Below are positions 1 through 7,197 of a stretch of DNA of 14,904 bases, in pieces. A program made the position numbers and the translations under genes. The notes beneath the pieces were generated by a model. The model worked only from the letters and a program-made list of their open reading frames with translations, was not told the DNA's origin and made no database searches. The stretch spans positions 1 to 14,904 of the forward strand of contig JBBIKU010000048.1 in the NCBI GenBank assembly GCA_037445245.1. The letters run 5' to 3'. Within the stretch, counting starts at the first letter, position 1, and each line of letters opens with the position of its first letter. The DNA is from JBBIKU01 sp037445245 (GTDB taxonomy: Bacteria; Chloroflexota; Anaerolineae; Anaerolineales; Anaerolineaceae).

Positions 1-2
1 TA

Positions 3-257
3 GATCTGATTTTGCGCCGCGGCGTCAATATCGCCCCCTGGAATTTGATCTCCTTCACGCATGGTTTTAATATCATCAGCCGTTTGTTGATGTTAATGCC
101 CCATGCCACCTGGTTCGTTGACGGCGTTCAGACTGTCAATATCCCTTACATAGCGCTGTCACTCATCTCGATGATCTGGTCGGGACTGATGTTGATGTAC
201 ATCGAAAAACCCGAGGTTCGTCTCGGGTTGATCAAAAGCGGCGCTCATAACGCTTGA
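3..257 (+). CDS. C-terminal fragment of an unrecognised membrane protein (5' end outside window)
   Basis: The reading frame is open from the left edge to a TGA at 255-257, so only the C-terminal 84 or so residues are visible. They contain two or three hydrophobic stretches (around NLISFTHGF to LLMLM, and IPYIALSLISMIWSGLMLMY) followed by a short charged tail beginning IEKPEVRLG. This looks like the last membrane spans and cytoplasmic tail of a multi-pass inner-membrane protein. The IEKP motif after the final span recalls the end of some acyltransferase-3 proteins, but that similarity is too short to name the family. The stop codon overlaps the TTGACA of the promoter that appears to drive the following non-coding RNA. 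Function unknown. Confidence 0.55.
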   Translation, partial: DLILRRGVNIAPWNLISFTHGFNIISRLLMLMPHATWFVDGVQTVNIPYIALSLISMIWSGLMLMYIEKPEVRLGLIKSGAHNA

Positions 258-280
258 CAGAATGGTTTTCGAACTAAAGT
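254..280 (+). promoter_or_regulatory. Probable sigma70-type promoter of the 6S-like RNA
   Basis: A perfect TTGACA lies at 254-259, overlapping the stop of the preceding gene. A TAAAGT at 275-280 (4 of 6 to TATAAT) follows after a 15-bp gap, slightly short. Initiation would fall around 286-288, at the 5' arm of the structured RNA. The -35 is clear; the -10 is weak. Confidence 0.45.
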
Positions 281-455
281 CCCCACTGTGCCGTGTGCTG
301 CGTAGTTTTGAACCTGCTCTCGCAGGCTGGGTCCCTCCTCAGCAGCTCCGCCTTGGCTTGTGCCTATCGCGTCACTGCAGCAGATAATGGAACCCAATTA
401 AAAAGTGTTGGCCCAAAACCTTAAGTGCAGCATCACGCACACAGCAGGGTACTTT
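280..455 (+). ncRNA. ssrS: Probable 6S RNA (RNA polymerase-binding regulatory RNA)
   Basis: This non-coding stretch folds into one long, interrupted hairpin, as 6S RNAs do. The closing helix pairs CCC 282-284 and CTGTG 286-290 with ACAG/GGG at 440-449, then the segment 293-301 with 427-436, with single-base bulges. Inside it GTTTTG (305-310) is perfectly complementary to CAAAAC (414-419), GGGTCCC (329-335) pairs with GGAACCC (389-395) with one mismatch, and a small CCTGC/GCAGG hairpin (313-326) sits on the 5' side of the central region. The length (about 170-180 nt), large asymmetric centre and TTTTGAACC followed by a GC-rich hairpin recall Gram-positive-type 6S RNAs. A T-rich TACTTTTCTTA follows the 3' arm. 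6S RNA imitates an open promoter and holds the housekeeping RNA polymerase in stationary phase. A covariance-model search was not possible here. Confidence 0.68.
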
Positions 456-560
456 TCTTATACCATAACAAACAGCAATTGACTAGATTAAGTTAAGAGG
501 GCGCCCGTCATCTTAACATGGTTTCGTTTGTCAACCCTTTCCAGCCAAAGGCTTCGAGCG

Positions 561-1142
561 TTGCCCGCGCACATTCGTTCTTTCATCGCCATCGAACTGC
601 CGCCGGTTATGCAGGAAAAGATCCAATTGCACACCCGGCAACTCAGGCAGCAGACCGCCGCTGCGGTTCGCTGGGTGACAGCCGGCAACATCCACCTGAC
701 TCTCAAATTCCTGGGTGAGATACCCCCGACGGACATCGAAAGGGTGCGGGCAATGCTTGCTGCTGAAGCACAGCTCTGCCGCGGCTTTGTAATGACGGTG
801 GGCGGCTTGGGCACTTTTCCAAATTCACAACGCCCGCGGGTAGTTTGGATTGGCATTCAGGCACCGCAGCCATTGTTCGATCTGCAGCAGCGCATCGAAC
901 ACGCCTGCCGCAAGCTGGGCTTGGTGGCAGAAGAACGGAAATTTTCACCGCACCTCACCCTTGGCAGGGTTTCCCGAAATATCCACCCTGAGCAGAACCG
1001 CCATCTTTCACAAACGCTGCTGGATTGCAGGATCAGCAGCCTGGGCGAAGTGCAGGTCAGCCAGATCTGCCTGTTTCAGTCTGAGTTAAAGTCCGGCGGT
1101 GCAGTTTACACGCCCCTCTTCCATGCGCCGCTTGCAAAATAA
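561..1142 (+). CDS. thpR: RNA 2',3'-cyclic phosphodiesterase (2'-5' RNA ligase family, LigT)
   Basis: This is a 2H phosphoesterase that opens 2',3'-cyclic phosphates on RNA ends, and can join 2'-5' tRNA halves in vitro. The two catalytic HxTx motifs are both present as HLTL, at residues 45-48 and 131-134 of the 193-residue protein. The N-terminal strand reads SFIAIELPP and the sequence after the second motif is GRV, as usual in the family. There is no ATG or GTG start. TTG at 561 is preferred because AAAGG at 547-551 precedes it by 9 bases and the resulting N-terminus matches the family; TTG at 528 would add 11 residues. It lies between the 6S-like RNA and rsfS on the same strand, 40 bp ahead of rsfS, and may share its transcript. 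The function is clear; the exact start is not. Confidence 0.88.
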   Translation: MPAHIRSFIAIELPPVMQEKIQLHTRQLRQQTAAAVRWVTAGNIHLTLKFLGEIPPTDIERVRAMLAAEAQLCRGFVMTVGGLGTFPNSQRPRVVWIGIQAPQPLFDLQQRIEHACRKLGLVAEERKFSPHLTLGRVSRNIHPEQNRHLSQTLLDCRISSLGEVQVSQICLFQSELKSGGAVYTPLFHAPLAK

Positions 1143-1172
1143 CCGCTCTTGGGATAAAGTTGGTACCGTGAC

Positions 1173-1176
1173 GAGG
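1173..1176 (+). promoter_or_regulatory. Shine-Dalgarno that decides the rsfS start
   Basis: GAGG ends six bases before a CTG codon at 1183. The frame is closed by TAA at 1177-1179, so no upstream start exists. The next near-cognate start, TTG at 1222, would remove a conserved N-terminal helix. Confidence 0.55.
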
Positions 1177-1182
1177 TAAAAA

Positions 1183-1527
1183 CTGGATACATTAGAGATT
1201 GCCCGAAGCATCATCGACACATTGGAAGAAAAAAAAGGCGAAGATATCCTCTTGCTGGATATTCGCGAAATGAACACCTTTACCGACTTCTTCATCATCT
1301 GCTCCGGCAGCAGTGACCGCATGATCGAGAGTCTGGCAAAGGCTGTAGAAGAAACAACCAAAAAGAAATTTAATATTTACGCCCGCGCCGAGGGAATCGC
1401 CAGCGAAGGCTGGCGGGTGGTCGACCTGGAAGACATCGTCGTCCACCTCTTTTCACCCGACCAGCGTGACTATTACCAGTTGGAACGTCTGTGGGTGGAC
1501 GGAAAAGTGTTGCTCCATCTGCATTGA
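1183..1527 (+). CDS. rsfS: Ribosome silencing factor RsfS (YbeB/DUF143), probable CTG start
   Basis: RsfS binds large-subunit protein uL14 and blocks joining of the 30S and 50S subunits when nutrients are short. The protein carries family landmarks: KKGEDILLLDI near the start, TDFFIICSGSS in the middle, EGWRVVDLEDIVVHLF and a final REYYxLERLW-like segment (RDYYQLERLW). Begun at CTG 1183 it is 114 residues, normal for the family, and opens with xDTLEIARSIIDTLE, which matches the helix usually seen after the initiator Met. Starting at TTG 1222 would lose this helix. An A8 run near 1228 encodes Glu-Lys-Lys and needs no frameshift. It follows thpR by 40 bp and ends convergently with bcp, with 30 bp between them and no evident hairpin terminator. 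Confidence 0.9.
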   Translation: MDTLEIARSIIDTLEEKKGEDILLLDIREMNTFTDFFIICSGSSDRMIESLAKAVEETTKKKFNIYARAEGIASEGWRVVDLEDIVVHLFSPDQRDYYQLERLWVDGKVLLHLH

Positions 1528-1557
1528 GGCAAAAACCGCCCACCCCCAAACTCTCCA

Positions 1558-2025
1558 TCAAGCGAGATCTTTCAATGCCGTCAGCACCTCGGCGCTGTGA
1601 TCCGCCGGTTTGACATCTTCGAACACCAGGTGGATCATCCCATCCGCCGAAATCAAGAAGGTGGTGCGCAACACACCATCGTATTCTTTACCCATAAATT
1701 TTTTCCTGCCCCATACCCCATACAGTTCACACACCGCGTGCCCTTCATCCGCCAGCAGCGGGAAAGGCAGCCCGTGTTGTTGCTTGAACTTGGCATGAGA
1801 TTGGACCGAGTCGGGGCTGACGCCCAGGATGACTACACCTGCTTTTTCGTAATCGCTGTAATCGTCGCGGAAATTGCAGGCTTCGGTGGTGCAACCGGAA
1901 GTGTTGTCTTTCGGGTAAAAATAGAGTACCACCGGTTTGCCGCGGTAATGTGAGAGCGTATGCAGCATACCGGTCTCATCCGGCAGGGTGAAATCGGGTG
2001 CGGGGATATTGGCTTGAATTGGCAT
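1558..2025 (-). CDS. bcp: Thioredoxin-dependent thiol peroxidase, bacterioferritin-comigratory-protein type (PrxQ/BCP)
   Basis: This peroxiredoxin reduces hydrogen peroxide and organic hydroperoxides in the cytoplasm with electrons from thioredoxin. The 155-residue protein has the usual order: APDFTLPD at 9-16, YFYPKDNTSGCTTEAC at 35-50 with peroxidatic Cys45 and resolving Cys50 (the five-residue spacing of the alpha BCP subgroup), GVSPDS in the middle, and RTTFLISADG near the C-terminus. The ATG at 2025-2023 is preceded by AGGAGGT, a near-perfect ribosome-binding site. It starts 31 bp after the moeA-PBP stop on the same strand, so it is probably the last gene of that operon. Confidence 0.96.
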   Translation of the reverse strand: MPIQANIPAPDFTLPDETGMLHTLSHYRGKPVVLYFYPKDNTSGCTTEACNFRDDYSDYEKAGVVILGVSPDSVQSHAKFKQQHGLPFPLLADEGHAVCELYGVWGRKKFMGKEYDGVLRTTFLISADGMIHLVFEDVKPADHSAEVLTALKDLA

Positions 2026-2056
2026 TTTTACCTCCTGTAAGTGAAACCCAAACGGG

Positions 2057-4048
2057 TCAGGTGTCGATTACAATGTCGCCCATCCGGCGAACATCGTATC
2101 CCGGCAAGGCGGATACCGTCTTGCGAAAAGCGGTGTCGTCCATAACCGAGAACAACGGCGCCAGCAGTTCATCGTCGATGTATTGCGCCAGTATGACCAG
2201 ATCGTAGCGTTCCTGGAAAAGTGGGACAAAATCGAGCTTCAGCGCCACTGCCGCCGCTGTCACAGCCAGTCCACAATCGGCGCGCCCTGAAGCCACCGCC
2301 GCCGCCACCGCCAGGTGGGTGTACTCTTCCTGCGCATACCCCTGGATCGAATCCTTATCCAGTCCCAGTCGCTCCAGGTGATAATCCAGCAGCATCCGCG
2401 TCCCCGCGCCGCGCTGACGGTTGATGAACCGCACATCCGCCCGGCTCAGGTCGGTGAGCGAACGAATTTGCTTGGGGTTTCCGCGTGGCAGCACCAGTCC
2501 CTGCTCGCGGTTGACCCACACCACCAGGCGCACGGGTTGCCCCTCCAGATAACGCTTGAGATAACTCAGATTGTATTCGCCGCTTTCCGGGTCCAGCAGG
2601 TGACAGCCGGCGAAGTGCGCCTCGCCGCGCCGCAGCGCCACCAGCCCACCCAGGCTGCCCACATTAGCGGATACCAGCCTTCGCTGGCGTTGCGACAAAT
2701 ACTGCGCCAGCAAGTCGAGCGTCATGTCATGCGAGCCGATGGCAAAGATGGTGTTTTCCAGTTCATGCCGGGAACGGTACAGCCGCACGCGGATGTGACT
2801 ACCGGCTTCCATGCCCTGCACCCCGCGCGGCAACAAGGCGATGCCATCTGCCCGCACCAGCGAGGTGATCACACTGGCACCGCGTTGCAGTGGCGCCGCC
2901 AGCATGCGCTCGCCCACCCTGCCGACGACCACCCGCACATAATCATCATCGCCAGCTGGTGAGGTTATCTTGCGGGTCAGGCTTGTCATGATGGTTTCCG
3001 GCTGCCAGGGGGCTCTTCCCAACCAGCGGGCGAGCAGCGGCTCAACGAAGATCTCACCGGTCAGCGCCGCCGATACCGGATAACCCGGAACGCCGATGAC
3101 CGGTACCATTTCAGATAGCTTCTCACCCTCGCTAGAACGTCGCAGCATGCCCAGAATGACCGGATGACCGGGGCGCACCGCCACGCCGTGCACCAGCAAC
3201 TCGCCCAGACGTGCCACCACCGCCGCGGAATGATCCTCTGAACCGGCGGAAGAGCCAGCGTTGAGCAGTACCAAATCACTCTGCTGAGCTGCGCGCTGCA
3301 CCCGCTCGCACAAAAGATCCAGCTTATCCGGTATGATCGGCAACCGCAGGGCTGATCCGCCCCAGGTATTGACTTGCGCTGCCAGCACCAACGAATTGTA
3401 TTCGATGATATCGCCACGCCGCAGCGGGGCGCCCACCGGCACCAGTTCCGTGCCGGTGGGCAGGATGGCGACTCTGGGAATACGGCTCACCCGCAGCGAG
3501 GTCTGACCGCAAGCTGCTAATGCCCCCAGATCTACCGGACGCAGGGTGTGCCCGCCCGGCAGCACCAACTGGGTGGCAACAATATCCTCTCCCATCGGTC
3601 GAACGTGCGCCCAGGGCGTCAGTGCCGCCCGCAACCGAAGGCAGGGCGGATGTCGAACATCCGAAACCGGGTTGCCTGCTTCGTCCACCGCTTCGATCTG
3701 CTCGATCGGCACCACCGCGTCCGCCCACTCCGGCAGCGGGTCGCCGGTATCCACATAAACCGTCTGAGTGTCGACCTTCAGGGTCAGCGGTGCTGAGGGC
3801 ATGGCGCCGGCGCTATCGGCGGAACGCAGGGCGAAACCGTCCATCGCCGCCGCATGATAGTGGGGTGAAGACAGGCTTGCCCACACCGGCTCTGCCAGCA
3901 CCCTTCCAGCGGCTGTCTCGTCCAGCGGTATCTCTTCCACGCCCAGCATCTGCCACAAGCCGGCGGCGGTTAGCGCCTGCTCGAAGCGCTGCCAGGCTTG
4001 ATCGAGGGGTATATCGTGAAGATAAACCGAGTTCACGTTTTCCTTCAT
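2057..4048 (-). CDS. moeA: Molybdopterin molybdotransferase fused to a C-terminal PBP-like (periplasmic-binding-protein fold) domain
   Basis: MoeA inserts molybdate (or tungstate) into adenylylated molybdopterin to finish the molybdenum cofactor. Residues 1-425 form the MoeA unit: AAMDGFAL near 67-74, EWADAVVP at 107-114, LPTGTELVP at 196-204, NAGSSAGSEDHS at 263-274, HGVAVRPGHP at 287-296 and VIGVPGYPVS at 317-326. Residues 430-660 are an added domain of the PBP superfamily often found on MoeA paralogues. Its marks are HDMTLDLLAQYL at 440-451, LPRGNPKQI at 520-528, FINRQRGAGTRMLLDYHL at 541-558 and EEYTHLAVAAAVASGRADCGL at 574-593. The domain resembles molybdate/LysR effector-binding folds and may sense a ligand, but that role is unproven. 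There is no signal peptide. ATG at 4048 overlaps the preceding moeA stop in an ATGA junction, so the two are translationally coupled. Confidence 0.93.
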   Translation of the reverse strand: MKENVNSVYLHDIPLDQAWQRFEQALTAAGLWQMLGVEEIPLDETAAGRVLAEPVWASLSSPHYHAAAMDGFALRSADSAGAMPSAPLTLKVDTQTVYVDTGDPLPEWADAVVPIEQIEAVDEAGNPVSDVRHPPCLRLRAALTPWAHVRPMGEDIVATQLVLPGGHTLRPVDLGALAACGQTSLRVSRIPRVAILPTGTELVPVGAPLRRGDIIEYNSLVLAAQVNTWGGSALRLPIIPDKLDLLCERVQRAAQQSDLVLLNAGSSAGSEDHSAAVVARLGELLVHGVAVRPGHPVILGMLRRSSEGEKLSEMVPVIGVPGYPVSAALTGEIFVEPLLARWLGRAPWQPETIMTSLTRKITSPAGDDDYVRVVVGRVGERMLAAPLQRGASVITSLVRADGIALLPRGVQGMEAGSHIRVRLYRSRHELENTIFAIGSHDMTLDLLAQYLSQRQRRLVSANVGSLGGLVALRRGEAHFAGCHLLDPESGEYNLSYLKRYLEGQPVRLVVWVNREQGLVLPRGNPKQIRSLTDLSRADVRFINRQRGAGTRMLLDYHLERLGLDKDSIQGYAQEEYTHLAVAAAVASGRADCGLAVTAAAVALKLDFVPLFQERYDLVILAQYIDDELLAPLFSVMDDTAFRKTVSALPGYDVRRMGDIVIDT

Positions 4049-5283
4049 TGCAATAACACCACCTCGATCGTTTCGCCGAGCGCCAAGCCGTTGGCTTCCG
4101 GCGGGATTCGCACCAGCCCGTCCGCCTGTACCAGCGAAAAGATCAGGTTGCTCTTGAAAAAGATCGGTTCGGCAAGGTAGCCTTCATCTGACCGGAACAA
4201 CTGCACCGGTATCCAATCCTCACGCCCGGCTTGCGAGGCGAGATTAATCGTCAGGCGGGCTTGAAGGGCGGCAAGAAAGGGGGGGCGATCCAACCCCAGC
4301 AGGCGTTCGATCACCGGACGGACGAACAACCCGGCGATCACCAACGCGCTGACCGGGTTGCCCGGCAACCCGATAACCGGCTTGCCATCACAAACCGCCA
4401 GAATAGTGGGTTTGCCGGGGCGGACGCTAACGCCGTGCACCAGCACGCCCGGCTTCCCCAGCCCATCCACCACTGTGGCGGTGAGATCGCGGGCGCTAGC
4501 GGAAGAGCCGGCAGTAATCACCAGGGCGTCACAAGTAGCAAGGGCTTCCTCTGCCGCCCGGCGCAGTGCCTGCGGTTGATCGGGCACCACCCCCAGCCGC
4601 ACCGGTGCCCCACCGCTATGAAGGACCACTGCGCTGAGGGAATAACTGTTGATATCGCGCACCTGTCCGGGCTTGGGGGTGTCGTGTGGCGGGATGACCT
4701 CGTCGCCGCTGGAAAGGATGCCGATGCAGGGGGGTTTCGCCACCGCAACCTCAAGTACCCCCAGCGCCATCAAGCCGCCAATCTCCGCTGCTCGCAGCCG
4801 CCGCCCCGCGGGGATGACCTCCTGCCCCGGCGTGACGTCTTCGCCCGCCACCAACAGGTTTTCGCCCGCCGCCACCGCTTTGAGCACTTCCACCTCATCG
4901 CCGCGCGCCGGCTGGGTGGTTTCGAGCATCACCACCGCGTCGGCGCCCTCCGGCAGCATCCCGCCGGTGTGGATCACCGCCGCCTGCCCGGCTTGGAGCG
5001 AAAAATCGGGCGCGGCGCCCATCGCTACCTCCCCAACGATCTTGAGATAAACCGGCAGCGAGTCGCTGGCGCCGTGCGTGTCCGCAGCCTGCACGGCATA
5101 GCCGTCGACGCTGCTGCGGGTGAAAGGTGGCAACGCTTCGGGCGCCGGCACGGCTCGGACGGTTACCCTTCCCAACGCCTCGGCGGTCGCCACCCACTCC
5201 AACGCCGGGCGCGGATGTTCCAGATTTTTCAGCAGATGGTTCAGCGCCTCCAGCGGCGGCAACAGTGTTAAAAATTCAGGCAT
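4045..5283 (-). CDS. moeA: Molybdopterin molybdotransferase MoeA (stand-alone paralogue)
   Basis: This 412-residue protein has normal full MoeA length. Domain landmarks are PPFTRSSVDGYAV at 52-64, HTGGMLPEGADAVVM at 105-119, GILSSGDEVIPP at 188-199, ITAGSSASARDLT at 256-268, HGVSVRPGKPTIL at 283-295 and VIGLPGNPVSALV at 303-315, followed by domain IV with QADGLVRIPPEANGL. It lacks the extra PBP domain of the following gene. Tandem divergent MoeA copies are known in several phyla, and the copies may differ in Mo versus W use or in position in the pathway. Here that is inference. It begins 3 bp after the stop of the UbiA-like gene and its TGA overlaps the next start, showing tight operon organisation. 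No other Mo-cofactor gene or molybdoenzyme is in the window. Confidence 0.95.
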   Translation of the reverse strand: MPEFLTLLPPLEALNHLLKNLEHPRPALEWVATAEALGRVTVRAVPAPEALPPFTRSSVDGYAVQAADTHGASDSLPVYLKIVGEVAMGAAPDFSLQAGQAAVIHTGGMLPEGADAVVMLETTQPARGDEVEVLKAVAAGENLLVAGEDVTPGQEVIPAGRRLRAAEIGGLMALGVLEVAVAKPPCIGILSSGDEVIPPHDTPKPGQVRDINSYSLSAVVLHSGGAPVRLGVVPDQPQALRRAAEEALATCDALVITAGSSASARDLTATVVDGLGKPGVLVHGVSVRPGKPTILAVCDGKPVIGLPGNPVSALVIAGLFVRPVIERLLGLDRPPFLAALQARLTINLASQAGREDWIPVQLFRSDEGYLAEPIFFKSNLIFSLVQADGLVRIPPEANGLALGETIEVVLLQ

Positions 5284-5286
5284 GGT

Positions 5287-6207
5287 TCACCCCGACCAGA
5301 GCGATATAGTCAACAGGTATGCCGCCAAGCCCACCAGCGCCATGGCAGTAAAGCTCAGCAAACGCCAGCGGGGTTGAGCACCGTTGGCGATCTGCACCAT
5401 CATGAAAATCTGGAACATCCCCAGCGGTAGCGTCAACAGCAGCGGCAGAATTAACAGCCAGGGTAAACCCTGCAGCGCCGCTACGCCCACCAGTAGGTAA
5501 GCAAGCAAAATCAGAATATTATGGACGTTCATGCCGCGCTGCCAGCCCAGGCGTAGCATCAGCGTGCGTTGCTGTAATCGCAGGTGGCGGGCATAACCGG
5601 GCAGCGACAACGCCATGTACATCGCCAGACACAAAAAGGTCAGCGGAAATGTAATCATCCCCAATAGGCGGTGTAAGGCACCGCTTTGCAGCAGATACGC
5701 CAGCGCCGGGGTCAGGTTGGTGAGAAAAATTGCCTGGGTCAACTCGCCGTAACCGGAGAAGACCAGGCGCACTGGCGGCACACCATAAAAGAAAGACAGA
5801 AGAAATGCCAGCCCCAAGATCAAAACCAGTGGAGGTGTAATCGCCCGCTGCGAGAAGAGCATCACCAGGAATACCATACAAACCGTCAGGGCGGTAATAC
5901 CGGCTTGCAAAAAGACAGGGCGGAGAAGCTCGGTGGATGAATCGTCCCTGCTCGCCGGTTTCTTGCGATTCCGCTCTGAGCCATTGATCAGTTGCAGCGT
6001 ATCGAAGTGCGCTTTGAGGTAATAACCGCTCATCTGAAGCAGGGTCGCTATCGCCTGCCCCACCCAGTAGCGCGACCAATCGATGGGTTGTCCTAAATAA
6101 TGAGCGATGCCTGCTCCCAACGCGTACATCATCACCCCCGTCAACAACGCCAGCGGGCGGGTTGCCGAGATCAGGTTCATTCCAAAAGATTTTCGATCAG
6201 CAGCCAT
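5287..6207 (-). CDS. UbiA-family prenyltransferase-like membrane protein with degenerate aspartate motifs
   Basis: The 306-residue protein has about eight or nine hydrophobic segments and the UbiA superfamily layout. It opens with a TRPLALLTG segment. Residues 59-84 (QMSGYYLKAHFD, then NRKKPAS) sit where active enzymes carry NDxxDxxxD. FFYGVPPVRLVFSGYGELTQ at 139-158 is typical UbiA sequence, and QQRTLMLRLG at 212-221 sits where DxxxD-x-x-G-KRTL is expected. The Asp-rich motifs that hold Mg-diphosphate are largely lost: the first keeps a single Asp (Asp69), and the second reads PGYARH. Ordinary prenyl transfer is therefore doubtful, and a changed or non-enzymatic role is possible. A TATAAT lies 9-14 bases before the chosen ATG, so the message could be leaderless; Met10 at 6180 is an alternative start. 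It sits 3 bp before moeA. Confidence 0.75.
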   Translation of the reverse strand: MAADRKSFGMNLISATRPLALLTGVMMYALGAGIAHYLGQPIDWSRYWVGQAIATLLQMSGYYLKAHFDTLQLINGSERNRKKPASRDDSSTELLRPVFLQAGITALTVCMVFLVMLFSQRAITPPLVLILGLAFLLSFFYGVPPVRLVFSGYGELTQAIFLTNLTPALAYLLQSGALHRLLGMITFPLTFLCLAMYMALSLPGYARHLRLQQRTLMLRLGWQRGMNVHNILILLAYLLVGVAALQGLPWLLILPLLLTLPLGMFQIFMMVQIANGAQPRWRLLSFTAMALVGLAAYLLTISLWSG

Positions 6208-6215
6208 ACCATTCG

Positions 6216-6221
6216 ATTATA
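6216..6221 (-). promoter_or_regulatory. -10 box (TATAAT) immediately upstream of the UbiA-like/moeA operon
   Basis: A perfect TATAAT on the minus strand (6221 to 6216) would start transcription around 6209, two bases before the ATG at 6207. A possible -35 (TTGAAT at 6241-6236) has only 14 bp spacing, so the match is good for the -10 and poor for the -35. No ribosome-binding site lies at a useful distance from the ATG, consistent with leaderless initiation or with starting at Met10. Confidence 0.4.
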
Positions 6222-6237
6222 TCAAGCCCCTTCCCAT

Positions 6238-7197
6238 TCAAGCGCGGAAGAAGTTGGAGAGCAGGAACCATACGTTGGCGGGTCGTTCCGCCAGTCGCCG
6301 CATGAAATACGGATACCAATGACTCCCATAAGGCACGTACACCCGCACCGGATAACCCTGCGCCACAAGCTGGCTCTGCAGATCGCGGCGGATGCCGTAC
6401 AACAACTGGAATTCAAGCGCATCCCGCGGCAGACCCATTGAATCCGCCCGTCGCCGGGCGTACTCGATGCGCGCCGCGTCGTGGGTAGCAATGCCCGGCA
6501 CAGGGGGAACTCGCCCATCGGCGCTGAGTCGCGGCATACCTTGCGATTCGGAAATCTCGAACAAGAGGGCGGTCAGGTGATCGAAGCTGCTGTCCACATC
6601 CCGTTTGCGGGGATACGCCCGTTCCGGCGGCTCTTTGTAAGCGCCTTTGCATAATCGCACCCGCACGCCCATCTCTGCCAGTGATTGAATATCGATAGCG
6701 GTGCGGTACAGGTAAGCCTGAAACACGATTCCGACATTATCGTAGCCTTGCTGGCGCGCCCAGCGGTAAACCGCAATGGTGGCGTCGGTCAGAAAGGAGT
6801 CTTCCATATCGATACACACGAAATTCTCACTTCGAAGCGCCTTTTCGAGGATGCCTTTGATGTTTTCGCGGCACAATTGCTCATCGAAAGCCAGCCCAAT
6901 CTGGCTCAACTTGACCGAGACGTTAGCGCGCAACTCGTGGGCTTGAATCGCGTCCAGTGCCGTCATCACTTCCTCAGCCGCCAGCCGCGCTGCATCGGCA
7001 TGAGTGGTGTTCTCACCCAGATGATCAAGGGTGGCAAGGATGCCGCGGCTGTTCAACTCACCAACCACCTTAAGCGCCTCCGCCAGGGTCTCACCCGCAA
7101 TGAAACGCGAAGCAGCCCGCCAAGCCGGGCCCCAGCGGGTAATCATACGTTGCGCCCAAAATGCTTTTGAAAGTAAGAGGAAAAGCGTCCGCAGCAT
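6238..7197 (-). CDS. Proline dehydrogenase, monofunctional
   Basis: This FAD enzyme oxidises L-proline to 1-pyrroline-5-carboxylate and passes electrons to the quinone pool. At 319 residues it is the size of stand-alone bacterial PRODHs, not of bifunctional PutA. Visible motifs along the TIM barrel are VSVKLSQIG at 93-101, CIDMEDS at 128-134, FQAYLYRT at 159-166, VRLCKGAYKEP at 180-190, ATHD at 237-240, EFQLLYGIR at 262-270, and the substrate-binding YFMRRLAERPAN at 297-308, whose arginine pair holds the proline carboxylate. The next enzyme, P5C dehydrogenase, is not in the window. ATG at 7197 directly abuts an AGGAG, an unusually short spacing, so the true start could lie a little further in. 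It ends 30 bp before the UbiA-like gene and could be partly cotranscribed with it. Confidence 0.95.
   Translation of the reverse strand: MLRTLFLLLSKAFWAQRMITRWGPAWRAASRFIAGETLAEALKVVGELNSRGILATLDHLGENTTHADAARLAAEEVMTALDAIQAHELRANVSVKLSQIGLAFDEQLCRENIKGILEKALRSENFVCIDMEDSFLTDATIAVYRWARQQGYDNVGIVFQAYLYRTAIDIQSLAEMGVRVRLCKGAYKEPPERAYPRKRDVDSSFDHLTALLFEISESQGMPRLSADGRVPPVPGIATHDAARIEYARRRADSMGLPRDALEFQLLYGIRRDLQSQLVAQGYPVRVYVPYGSHWYPYFMRRLAERPANVWFLLSNFFRA

Noticed and set aside
1226..1238. A8 run in rsfS as a programmed frameshift site
   Set aside because: The run encodes conserved Glu-Lys-Lys-Gly in the normal frame, and the protein is intact without any shift.
2315..2962. Plus-strand open frame of 215 codons opposite moeA-PBP
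   Set aside because: Antisense shadow of a conserved gene; His/Gln-rich with no domain or ribosome-binding site.
4231..5271. Long plus-strand open frame (346 codons) opposite moeA
   Set aside because: It is antisense to an unmistakable MoeA, rich in Gln/His/Arg/Gly as expected of a GC-rich shadow, with no recognisable domain.
5519..6079. Minus-strand frame of 186 codons within the UbiA-like gene
   Set aside because: Same strand, different frame, with no hydrophobic pattern or motif; the UbiA-like frame explains the region.
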